From Agarophyton chilense (taxonomy: Eukaryota > Rhodophyta > Florideophyceae > Gracilariales > Gracilariaceae), in contig JARGXX010000013.1 in assembly GCA_030374765.1 (NCBI GenBank), forward strand, positions 1,178,001 through 1,242,000: a DNA stretch of 64,000 nucleotides, read 5' to 3'. Within the stretch, counting starts at the first letter, position 1. Every line of letters begins with the position of its first letter. Both the position numbers and the translations under genes were made by a program. Of the stretch, positions 21,935-32,365 are shown piece after piece. Under the pieces are notes generated by a model, which had not been told where the DNA came from, did no database searches, and saw nothing but the letters and a program-made list of their open reading frames with translations.

Positions 21935-24075
21935 TTACGGTTGCACCGGCTTATTCGCCTCAAAGGCGCCTCTTCCTACCGGGGTTCCGGGTTGTAACAC
22001 TTCAGCATTCTGAGCAACCGGCTTGTCCGTCCGGCGCATTGGTGTCTGAGAAAACCAACTTTTGGCTTTCCAATACATGCCCGCCGGTACGCGGCTCCTT
22101 TCCTCTTCTGAGAGTGCTTCATACTTCGTCATGATACGACTCAGATCCTTTGCAGGAAGCGTGCATTCTGCACTCAAATGGTGTTTTCCATAACATGAAT
22201 AACATATCAAACCGTCACGACGGTTGGTCAACATAGGTTGTAAACGGTATTCCGTGCGAGTATCCACCCATCCGGGTTTCCCGTTCTTAAAACCTCCTTG
22301 TGGTGGCACCGTGTAGGGACGTTACATAGGGCGGCGGCCCTCCATAGCCATTAGGGCCTCTTCGTCCTGAGACTCCGAGTGCGGGAGATCCACTGTAGGT
22401 ACAGAAGAGTCCTTATATTCCATTAAATGGACCGCCTCCTCATGCGAGTCACTCCCTTTGGGTGCCAACGACGAATCTCGCGAGTCAACTGGAAATTCCA
22501 GATTTAGCAGTTTGCTGCGCTGATTAACTCTGGCGGAGATCTTCCCCTTACCCATTGAGGTTCCAAAAGCTACTGAACGACGGGGGCTACCACGCGCTCC
22601 GGCCGCGTCTCCTTCAGCTTTCGCAAACTGAACAAACTCCAAAAAGGAGACTCTTCCATGCTTCTCTCGATATCGAGCTACCAACGACTTGATGCTCGGG
22701 TCCAGCCCGTCGATATACAAGGTAATGTTGTCCTCCGTCGAGTGGACGTTTTCACGGCGGACTGAAGCGGTGCTAAGCCTTGAGCTGTACTCAGCTTCGC
22801 CCTCCTCAGGCTTTTGGGTCACATCCCTTAGTTCCAGGATCGCCTGACGTATCGCGTTTGAAGTCGCGTAACTGCGCAGCAAATACTGCACCGCATCTGA
22901 CCATGAGGTCCTTCATCGGCTGTCAGTGATCCGCAAACGGAACGATATTGCTCTAAAGCAAAACTCTTCAGGAAGTGTGGTAAAGACACAAATGCCTGTG
23001 GGTCACTCATCTCAAGAGTGTCTGCTTCGGCAACGAATCGAGTGAGAAACTCGATAACGAGAATGGGGGTTTTCCCATCAAATATTAAAACATTAAGGCC
23101 GATCTTCCATCGTTTGATGTGATCCTTCACCTTCGCGGTTTCGCGTCCTGAGCGCTTCTTGCTCTTCACCTTCAGACGGTAGTACCTGTAATTTAGGACC
23201 TTCCGATAAAGCGGATTCGTGCACGGGAGCGCCTTCAATCCTCTGTAAGGTGAGCCTTTTTTTCTCATTAACCACGAAGACGTGTTCTTCTTCCGAGATC
23301 GGGACCTTCGATGACCATCATCACTGTCGTCGTCATCTGACGTATCAGAATCATCAGAATCACCAGTACTGGAACTGAAGTCCTCCGTACTTGACGATTC
23401 ATCACTCGAATCACGTGCAGACTTCCGAGTCTTACGTCGTGACTTCGACTTCTTCGAACGAGCTTCCTTCAAAGGAGCTCCTTCCTCTTCCAGCACGACT
23501 GGTTTAGCAGCAGTCTGCGCATGAACTGCCGCCTCCAGGCGTTCTAAACGAAGGTTAACTTGAGTAAGGACTTCCTCTACATCCACGGTTAAGCTGGGTA
23601 GCGCATCGGGCGTATTCCCGTACCTCTCCAGTAGATGGTTCAAATCCTCACGTAGTGTTTTCACTGATGCAGAGACCTGCTTCCCATCGTCTTGACGAAC
23701 GAGTGCTTGATGCGCACTGCGTAATTGTTCGACATCAGAGATAAGAGCAGCGTTCTGCGATTCCAACGCAACCATGCGCACACGCGAAGAGCTTGACTCA
23801 GACTTGAGACGACGCACTTCCCTGCGCAAATCATCTTCTTCTTGAGGTGCGACGACCTCAGGGTCAACTACGGCTTCTGTGGTGGGCGTGACTGCCGCTG
23901 CCACAGGGGCCGGTACATCCCAGAGATCTCGTTCATCATTCACCGAGCGTGAGCACGACATCGCTTGACGATACAGCCGCTCTCCGGCTTCAACAGATGA
24001 GGCGAGCCTCGGTTTTGGGGGTGGTCTCGCAGGACCGGGGCGACCAGTACTCGACTGGTTTCGGGTCTTCGGCAT
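21935..24075 (-). pseudogene. Chromovirus gag (capsid-nucleocapsid), frameshifted
   Basis: Starts at the ATG at 24075 (MPKTRNQSSTGRP). It has a coiled-coil-like charged region, an acidic Ser/Asp run, a Lys/Arg-rich stretch and a capsid-like domain, then changes frame near 22,890 (one-base indel). It continues to a TAA at 22324-22322 and, in the same frame, through a CCHC zinc knuckle (C-x2-C-x4-H-x4-C at 22163-22204) to a stop at 21935. Gag packages element RNA into particles. The indel and the internal TAA make this copy defective. Confidence 0.82.
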
Positions 24076-24268
24076 CGTACACCAAACCTGAGTCCAGGTG
24101 CGAACTAAATTGTGTCTTGGACTCCTCGACAACGTGTTCAACCACGATGAGTTCCGCAATTGCCGGAGGTGGTTGGATAAACAATAACTGTATTGATTCC
24201 ACTTGTTCCAAGTATCGATATCGATTCCACATTCCAGGAACGAATTGTTCAGTGCAGCTGACCACAGT

Positions 24269-24288
24269 GGTTCTAAATCTGGAGACCA
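24269..24288 (-). promoter_or_regulatory. Candidate primer-binding site
   Basis: Two nucleotides inside the 5' LTR the sense strand reads TGGTCTCCAG..., starting with the TGG expected for pairing with a tRNA CCA end. Which tRNA it would pair with was not determined. Confidence 0.45.
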
Positions 24289-24290
24289 AT

Positions 24291-24958
24291 TGTAGTATCC
24301 GCTCTAACGGAGAGAGCAGACACCTGCGACAGCGTTCGGACTACCGATGGGTCGCTTGCAGCGAAGGAAAAGGGTTGGTAGAGCTACAACACCAGCGAGC
24401 TGGAACTGGGGTGTGTAAGGCCACTACTCGCCAGCGAGGGTGAACAGTGCAACTGTAAAACGTTGATGGAACGTAGGTACGAGACGGCTCGAGAAGTGGT
24501 TTGGCGGCTGACTATCTATTATAGCTCGTCCGGATCTCCGGTTAAGGAATTCTAAGCGAGGAACAGAATAGTCATGATGCCCATGTTGTCTCCTTTACTT
24601 GGAGTCGGCGCTCACCTCTGGTACACTATATACTGTGTGCCAGGGTGAGTGCCCAAATAAATATATAAATAATACCCAATGGTCAGCCACTTAGCCAAAC
24701 CACTGTATGGGTATGGTCCCTGATGGACGTCTAGCTACAAAGGGTAGTAAAACCAGCCACGTGGATCGCCACTACATGCGCTGTTGCAAGCCACTCCACT
24801 CGTGATGCCACGTGTTCCAACAATGTACCCTGCCTCCTGGAATCCTACGCGGTGTGTCGCTTCTTATCCTATCACTGCCCAGGCCACTCAGTAAAGAGTT
24901 CCAAACGCGACTTTGCGACAAAGAAACCATCGGAACTCTGAAGTAGTAGAATACTACA
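24291..24958 (-). repeat. 5' LTR of the chromovirus (668 bp)
   Basis: Begins TGTAGTAT and ends ATACTACA, a perfect 8-bp terminal inverted repeat. It is near-identical to the left LTR (16090-16700) and similar to the solo LTR at 43238-43902. It contains an AT-rich TATA-like core (about 24655-24675). Confidence 0.93.
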
Positions 24959-24963
24959 AGTGC
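24959..24963. repeat. Target site duplication (right), AGTGC
   Basis: Exact copy of 16085-16089, bordering the right LTR. Confidence 0.9.
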
Positions 24964-25378
24964 CAGGTGGTAACTCCCTTACTGTACAAAAATAAATATA
25001 ATTACAATTACAATTACTAACCATTACTCAACCAGAAGGTACATGTCGACACAATACGTGGCTGACAACACCTAGATGGTAGCTCGCCCGGAGCTGCATG
25101 GCCTATGATCCCTCGCATCCATCACCTACAAGGTTAATGTAGTATATCGACAACCTCAAACGTCAAACCTTCTGCCACTATACGACAGACCCCCTTCCTA
25201 CCCGTGAAACACGCCCGTGTCTCCTTCCATCAAACCGTAAAGGTATAGCGAGCGACAGCGGCGCCGGCATCGGAGTGGTGTCCGCCGGTGGTTGCTTCAC
25301 GGTGCGCGACGCGCGCTCCCTTGAGAGGTAATTACGTGACCATTTTCCTGTTTTGCCTTTCCGTTTACCTCCAAGGCT
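24964..25378. other. Continuation of the pre-insertion sequence, possible LTR of the older gypsy element
   Basis: Joins 16089 across the chromovirus. It includes an AT-rich stretch (AAATAAATATAATTAC at ~24990) like the TATA core of the other LTR family, and a pyrimidine-rich stretch at about 25342-25370 that would be a polypurine tract on the minus strand. These features would fit a split 3' LTR ending near 25341, but this is not proven. Confidence 0.35.
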
Positions 25379-27783
25379 ATGACAGAATCGCGACGCCTCT
25401 ACGCACGCGTGCGAACCCATTCGGGGCCACTTCGACGCACCTCGCGCCGCATCGTGGATTCGCCACCGATGCCTCGAAGGGGTGGGTCGTCCCCACAGGC
25501 AGCACCAGCGCTCGAGAGACGGGAGGTACCGGTTACCATTGAGGTTGAAGAAGTCGGCGATTCCGAGGGGATTGATACCCCTAAAGTTATGCCCTTAAGG
25601 TCGGATTGGTCCCGCTCCACGATACCTTAAAGGTCTGGATCCGCTCGCGCCCGTATGATGGAAACTGTTGCACCTGAAAGGTCGATGTCGGTACTACTGG
25701 AAAGGTTGGATACGTTTGCAGTCTCCTCGGAACGGACCGAGGAGGCGTCACTTAAGAAGGATGAACACCCGCTGGTGTTCCACGCGGCGGTGGAGGTCGA
25801 TTCATCACCTCGTTCGTTGGGTCGAGCTACGGCCTTCCCACCCATGTCAGGTAGCGGCCCATCTCGTGGCCGTGGACGCAGTTGTATTACCAAGAGGGTG
25901 ACTCGCTCGACTTCGCGAACGCCTACCAACATTGGTTTTCGCAGAGTGCCTGTCCCTGCGACACAGTTCTCCCTGGGACTCCGGCTGACCCATACCAACA
26001 CAGTGGTGGACTTCCTCCGACCACACAAACCAATTGGGCTCACAATCCCGCGTTTGGTGCGGCGGACCAGACGACGAATCAGTATGGACGTTATGGTATT
26101 GCCTTCGACCAGGTGACTCACAGTGACCTGTTGAAGCACGATTGGCCTGTGGCGGTGGGGAATTCATGTTTGCCGGCAGCTCTCACTAGACCGCAATTGG
26201 ATACCTACTTGGGTTTGTTCCATTGGGACTGCGAGCGCTTCCGCTCCGTCCTATTGCTTTTGAAGAAAAGGGACCAAGTGTCTCAACCTCTTCAGGGTCG
26301 AATGGAATGTTACCAGAGTCGGCAACGTCATACACCTTTGAGGTATTACATCCCACCGATGTATCCGAGCGACTTGCCGTATGTGCGCATCGAACCGGAG
26401 CTGGATTATTACCGTCGATTGATGGTGCGAGTGTGCCAGTACCCGTCTATTCCGGAGACTTACCTTGCGCTTTCACCTGATTTGGTTTCCCTGAATCGGC
26501 CTTTCACTGTTATCAATTGGACTGACCGTAGTAGGTGGGGCGAGGATGCAGCGACGCAGAGTCGCGATCGCACTCGCAACTCTTACACTCGCGTTATGCA
26601 TATGTTTCATGACGTCGATTACTTCTCACAACCTACGAAGGGCAGACGCGATTGGTACGTGCTTCGACCAGATTGGTGGGAGTTTTATGAGGTTCCGTTG
26701 TCGCTGAGCGTGTCCACTCCGCCGGTTTTGGCGTATTTCGGGAGTCCGATTTCCCGGAACCTAGAGAGGTATTACCTCATTTAGTCGATTGCCCTCTCGG
26801 AATGGACCGTTTTGGTTGCCATCCTGGCTCTGGAGGCCGCCCGTTACGGTATCGATTGGGATTGTCGTAATCTCGAATCTGACATATACCGAGATGGTAT
26901 TCAACCTGTAGGTCGCATCTTCTTCATACCTCCGAGGGTTGCCCAGGATATTTTTCGATTTGGTTACGAGAACATCGTGGAGGGGACCGATTATACCGTG
27001 AAGGATTTGGACTCGTATCTCGAGCAGAGCAAGAATTACCATTGATATGCCCATCAAGGTTGGGAGGCTTCCGATACCGCAATTTGGTAGATTGTGCCTC
27101 GCCACGCCCAATATTATCCCGGGAAGCCTCCTGTTTATGGATCTCTCGCGAGCCCCGAACCTTATCACGGTACTGTGGAGACACCAGTTGGTCGTTATGC
27201 TGGTCCCTTCCCGTCCGAGCCGTTACCTCAAGGTCGTAAGTCGCCTACCCCTACGGGTGTGACTCCTACTCAACCGAGCTCCTTGCGGGTTGCTGGTCCG
27301 GTTCGACCTCTGTTGGCGGATATTGCTCGTCCCCCGCCTCACCCTTTGATGGATTCTCTGGCCGTGGTCGTTTTGCTGGCTCGAATTCGCCAAGCTTGCG
27401 TCACCAACTTTCAGAGGGCTGGGCCTACCTCCGTGGTTGCTGCAGTAACGCTGCTTGAAGGTTTGCTGCCGCGCCATGCGCAATACATGAAGGCGCTGAA
27501 CCAACTTGGTGAGTTCTGGAATCAGTTCCAGTTGGACATGTACCAACTGGCCACCCGTCAGGTTGCCAATATGGCAAGCGTCTCTTCTGCTGCGCCATCT
27601 GATCCTTTGAGGGATCCCCTTCTAGGTGCTAACTTGAACCCTGCGGTTTTGAAACCCGCTCCGGCGGTTCCTTTCGTTCATACTCTTTTGGTTTCGACTC
27701 CTCTCCTCAGTGACGGGGCTACCGCTCCTTTGCTACCTTTTAGGTCGATGGCTCCTATCATTTCTGCAAGTTTTCCTCCGTGA
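25379..27783 (+). pseudogene. Large unidentified plus-strand reading frame downstream of gypsy pol (antisense ORF), decayed
   Basis: About 800 codons of protein-like sequence. Frame A (25379-~25880, one TAA at 25628-25630) is Ser/Arg/Pro-rich. It shifts near 25,880 into frame B, which runs to 27783 with in-frame stops at 26782-26784 (TAG), 27043-27045 (TGA) and 27088-27090 (TAG). The middle is rich in Tyr, Trp, Gln and Pro (for example RRDWYVLRPDWWEFYEVP); the end has a helical stretch (LLPRHAQYMKALNQLGEFW). I recognise no domain, zinc knuckle, protease or polymerase motif. It converges on the minus-strand pol of the neighbouring gypsy element, whose frame ends at 28004. It may be an antisense extra ORF of that element, as in some plant gypsy elements, or a gag-like gene of another element. 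Confidence 0.5.
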
Positions 27784-28003
27784 GTGGTCAATTACACGGG
27801 TCCTCCTGATTCCATTGCTCCTAAACCGACAGGTCCTTCTTAATGTAAATTGTTGTCTCTTCTTGTCTCCTCTACTTTTACTTTTGGTTGTTCATTCGTA
27901 TCCTCCCTTGTAGGTAATCTGACAGGCCTATGCGTCCACCTTCTGCGGAAAACAACGTCTTTTCTCCCCCTTCCTTAGGCCTGAGTACCATGAAGGTCTA
28001 AGG

Positions 28004-30481
28004 TTAGCCGTCTGCAGGCATCGGCTCCTTGCGACGGCGCCAATACCTGAAACGGAAGTGTGGGGGTATTGCGGCTGGGGGCTCGAGGGTGTCCCATTCT
28101 GGGCCCCAGCCTTACCACCTGACGGTGTACTTCAGACCATTGTAGGTTCGCGTGTGGCCCACCAGACGGTCAACGGGAAATTCCTCTGAGGTTTGGTCCT
28201 GATCTTTCGGGGGAACGCTACCTCGAGGGTTCATATGTTCCGAGTTGGGAGCTTCGTGTGTGGGAGCCGGGTCGGGAGCTTCCGCTGTTACCGTTTGAGG
28301 TTCATTTTCCGTCCCTGTTAGAGGGTTGTAATCCAGATCATCACGTTGAAGACCATCGTTCACCTCAAGTGGGGTGGGGTCCTCCGAGGGTCGAGTGCGC
28401 AGATCTACCGCTCTGGGTGCTCGGCCTGAGGTGCCTGCCTCAATGCGATGTTGAACCGTTTCAGGTGCTACCGTATTACGGTCAATTGATATCGTATTCG
28501 GTATTCCATCTTGGTCAACTGTAACGGTGTGGTCTGATGCGTTCAATACCTTATAAGGTCCCACTGATTTGGGTAGAAGCTTCGAACTGATATCTCTATC
28601 AATACCTTCATCGTCTGCTTCATCACCCGGTCCTGGTCTTTTACCTGAAGGTGGGTTGTCTATGTAGACATATTGTCTCGAAGATACGGAGACCACTTTG
28701 GTTACCCTACGGTCGTAGTCGGCCTTGTACCGCTTCTGGGCTGCAGTGAGGCGGCTCTCTGCATGTTTGAGAGCCCTCCTCAACCTCACAAGGGTATTTC
28801 GCTTGAATTGGGCAGGGGTCAGTGCGCCAGCTGCAGTGCCGGTGGTATGATCTCCCTGCACTACAATACCTGGGGGGCGTCGCGAAAGAACCAAATCAAA
28901 AGGAGTGGTCTGCGTTGACCGGTGTACCTGAAGGGTATAAAAGTAGGTGAGCGGTTGCACCAGCTCATTCCACACAGTTTGGTGCTCTTTCGTATAGTGT
29001 CGTAGCCTTGATCCCAATGTGTGGTTAAAGCGCTCGACCTGTCCGTTCGTCTGCGGGTGGTAGGCAGTAGTGAAATAGTGCTTGATACCCAAGAGGTTAC
29101 AGACTGCTTCGAAGAACTTCGATGCCAGGTTTGAACCATTATCGGTAGGTAGGTAGAGTGGTGCACCGTACGAGTAGACCCAATTGTTGAGGAACTCGAT
29201 CGCCAGCGTGGTCGACTTCGTCTCCCTTAAAGGTATCGCTCTCGTGAGCTTCGAGAATCGGTCGGTGATCACTAGAATGTGCTGATACCCATTCTTAGGC
29301 TTGGGAAGTAGTCCTAGAAGGTCTATCGCAACAAACTCCAGTGGACCCGCTGCTGGGAACAGCTTGAGGTACTTTCGATGCTTTCGAATACCACCGCGGG
29401 TACGAACACAAGACTTGCATTGACCTACAAAGGTATAGACATCATGGGCCATATGAGGCCAATCGAACTTTTGCCTCAAGTTGTAATACATCCTGGTGGC
29501 ACCAGGGTGTCCCGATAGTCGCGGGTAGTGCGCGAGATACAAGACTCTCGGGCGCAGTGCCTTCGGAACCACCTTTTGAAGGCTACCACGCAAGGTTGAC
29601 CTTCTCACGATGTACCCATTGTGGTCCACATCGAACGGTGATCTTGTGAAACCAATTTGGTCAGCCAGGGTTCTGCAGTACGCATCCTGGGCCTGTTCTC
29701 GTATAAATTCCTTTCGGGTTACGGGCATGACGTTGGTTTCCTCTAGGGTCAGTATCTGCGTTGCCATGTCGGTGTTCCGCAAGGCACCTTCTTCAGGTAA
29801 GTCCCAACATCCTTCAAGGTGTTCGCTGGTACCATTTTGGTTGGATGAAACCAAAAAGCAAGGGATATAATCGTGCACCGGTTCTGTCTCTAACCCTGAG
29901 GTGATTAAGCTTGACATAGCGTCAGCTATGTTGTGCTTGATACCTGGACGGTACTGTACGTCGTATTAAAACTTGGACAGTCTCAAACTCCAACGGGCAA
30001 GTCTGCCAGACGCATCTGCGAGTCCGAGGATCCAACTTAAGGCGTCGTGGTCCGTGCGCAACGTAAAGCGCTCACCATACAGGTATAGACGGAGCATCAA
30101 CGTGCTCCAAACTACTGCTAGACATTCCTTCTCGGTTACCGTGTAGTTCTGCTCCGCCTCATTCATAGCGCGGCTCTAGTACCCTATGGGTAATTTGTCT
30201 CTGTTGTGCTGCTCCTGCATGAGACAAAAACCAATTTGGGCATGGGATGCATCCGTATCCAGCGTGTACGGTAGACCTATTTTCGGTAACGCTAAGATTT
30301 GCGGCGACAACAGGGCTCGTTTCAATTCCTCAAAGGTATCCATTTCGTTGTTCAATAGATTCTCAAACCGTTCAGGTTCACCTTTCTGGAGCTTCTTGTT
30401 GAGGGGAGCCACTATTTTCGCGAATCCCTTCACGAAGCGACGATAAATGTTACATAAACCTATAAAGGATCGTACGTCTGT
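28004..30481 (-). pseudogene. Second Ty3/gypsy pol fragment (RNase H-integrase-chromodomain), 5'-truncated
   Basis: Minus-strand frame beginning abruptly near 30,490 at the RT/RNase H junction (RSFIGLCNIYRRFVKGF). It carries RNase H (DTDASHAQIG, TDHDALSWIL), integrase with its zinc site (HYPRLSGHPG ... CKSC) and DDE core (AIDLLGLLP, LPTDNGSNL), and a chromodomain at the end. In-frame stops lie at 30484-30482 (TAG), 30178-30176 (TAG), 29968-29966 (TAA) and 28114-28112 (TAA, inside the chromodomain, whose GWGPEWDTLEPP half continues in the same frame to 28004). Gag, protease and most of the RT are absent. Its sequence differs clearly from the first element, so this is another gypsy family. Confidence 0.9.
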
Positions 30482-31451
30482 CTAAGTTCCTACAATACGA
30501 ACCTGGCTTAGTCTATGCGTCCCAAGAATGTGCTTTAAATGAGTTGAGCTAAACCTCGTTTTATGCCAATTGTTTTTAAAAAGTAACCGAAATTCACACA
30601 AGATTTAAATTCAAATTTAGAGCAATAAAGAAGATTTTGAGTTTAGACGGAGAAAACACATTCATTCTTATCATTGATGAAAATCTCAAAAACTGGTCAA
30701 ACAATGCTTTAAACTTCTATTTATGACACGAAATAATTTAGTGGTAGCAAACCCAAGTAGGCGCAGTTACGAAAACAGCAGAATATTTTTTGCTTCAAGC
30801 GATCTTAGAAAAACATGTCAACTGTTATTACCTCTGTCAATTATCTAGTATTGAATAATTTAAAGGTATATGTCACTAAAATGAAGAGTGTTCAACAATA
30901 TATTACAGTTATCAAAAGAATGTATATTGTATTTATTGAAGAAATAAAAACTAGTATCATGTGCAGCCATCGGTCCAATAACAAGACAGATGTCTGGAAG
31001 ATCAGAATTAAAATGCCGGTGAGTGCTTTTGTCTAACAAAAATTGCCCCAGATTCGCTACTTTCATATATATTTACTTTAAGTACGGTCAACGATACAAT
31101 TTGGGGAGACCGCTTGCAGATTTAGACTCTCCTCTGGGTAAGACTGACTTCAGTACGGATTCTACAGTGACAGTAACAATATAAGAACACTCCATGTTTT
31201 TCTATTTTCTCTGTCAGTTTATATCTTCAGCCAGTCATAAATAGCCACACGCTACTGTACTGTATCAAAAAAAACTGGAACAAAAAGAAACCAAACGATT
31301 CGTTTCTTAAATAAATAAATGAGAAGCAGTTACTCAGACCACGAAATTAGAATAGAATGGAATCTTTTAATGACGGTTTTAATCAAACGTTCTATATAAA
31401 GGGAAACCAAACTCACTTTAAAGCATAGATAGAATCTTCTTTTTACATCTC
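30482..31451. other. AT-rich spacer
   Basis: Breakpoint of the truncated gypsy element followed by AT-rich DNA without genes. It contains a terminal-repeat-like motif at 31103-31145. Several short frames have no family signal. Confidence 0.45.
31103..31145. repeat. Transposon-end-like motif related to the 11.6-kb palindrome
   Basis: GGGGAGACCGCTTGCAGATT and the following TTAGACT...CTGGGTAAGACTG match the arm consensus at 11609-11651 and 11720-11762 (shared GCTTGCAGA, TTAGAC and terminal ACTG-like end). Confidence 0.5.
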
Positions 31452-32365
31452 ATGTCACGTAGTCAGCTAAAAATGGAAAGGATAAAGCTGACCGCTGCGG
31501 AAAAAGGTACTATTGATTCTCTTTTTAGAAAAAGGGTTTCTTTCAACAAAATTGCAAAAAAGACAAACCAAAGCCGTAAAGTGATTGCATTCTATCCTTA
31601 TCAAAAAAAGACTATGGAAATATCTTTAACATTAAAAACAGATGAACGTCATCTAAAAAATCTCAACGTCTTCTTCTTTGCAAAGCAGCCAAAGAACAAC
31701 ATTTTGCGTCTCAACTGAAAAATCTCAACGTCTTCTTCTTCGAAAAGCAGCAAAAGAACAACATTTTGCTTCTCAACTAAAAAAAAATCTCAAATTACTT
31801 GTAACCACTCGGCGTGTGCAACACTTATTGAATGATTTTACAACCATGAAGTATAATATGATAAAAAAAAAGCACTGGATTTGACACCGACACATGTTCA
31901 AAGAAGGCCAAAGTAGGCACGGAGCTTTCATGGTTTTCGATGGCGCAATGATCTAAGGTTAATTTTTTGATGAGAAACATTGAACCTGGATCGCCCGGAT
32001 GGCTATCACCATTACTGGCACGATCTACGAAAGGAAAAAAAAGTCTTGTCTAGAAAAAAGATGGTGGAGAAGGCGTTATGGTTTGGAGTATATTTTCATG
32101 TGCAAAGGACATAACTTGATAAGAAAACTATTTTGGGTATTTGCACACCACTAGCTTTGGAGCGAAAAATTTTGGTATGAAACTTCAAAGCTCCTGGTTT
32201 AAAGCTTTGTTGCAATGAATTGGACTTAGACTACCAACCTGCAGATTTGGGGTCTTAGTAAACACATAGAATTGATGATGCACTATTTCATAGAGAGGTA
32301 TCCCAAACAAAAATTATTGTACTACAAGACATTTCCAGTAGTCTACAGATGTCTTACATTCTGAC
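31452..32365 (+). pseudogene. Tc1/mariner (Tc3-like) transposase, decayed
   Basis: Pieces of a DDE/D transposase in three frames. The N-terminal helix-turn-helix is LTAAEKGTIDSLFRKRVSFNK. A second HTH-like stretch ends VTTRRVQHLLND (about 31719-31830). The catalytic-core segment FFDEKH (about 31955-31972) is followed by NLDRPDGYHHYWHDLRKEKK (31983 onward), then MVWSIFS and NLQIWGLS-like remnants near 32070 and 32240. This order is characteristic of Tc3-like elements. A 62-bp tandem duplication (31655-31779) and several frameshifts and stops have destroyed it. Confidence 0.8.
31655..31779 (+). repeat. 62-bp tandem duplication inside the Tc1 relic
   Basis: AAAAATCTCAACGTCTTCTT and the following ~40 bases occur twice in a row with a few differences. 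62 is not a multiple of three, so the duplication also shifts the frame. Confidence 0.85.

Larger units (their letters stand above)
16090..24958 (-). mobile_element. Ty3/gypsy chromovirus LTR retrotransposon, near full length
   Basis: An 8.87-kb element in minus orientation: 5' LTR 24291-24958, gag, protease, reverse transcriptase, RNase H, integrase, chromodomain and a 3' LTR starting at 16090. It is flanked by a perfect 5-bp target duplication (AGTGC). The order PR-RT-RH-INT plus chromodomain defines a Ty3/gypsy chromovirus. The two LTRs differ by roughly 2-3% over ~610 aligned bases by eye, suggesting a fairly recent insertion. The coding frame nevertheless contains several stop codons and a frameshift, so this copy cannot make full proteins. 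Its 3' LTR also lacks the last ~54 bp seen in the 5' LTR. Confidence 0.93.

Noticed and set aside
17109..30481. Stop codons in the gypsy frames as evidence for a reassigned genetic code
   Set aside because: All three stop codons are involved, the residues expected at the sites differ, and host genes in the window (for example RPS29, NUP98, GPN1) use normal stops at the expected ends.
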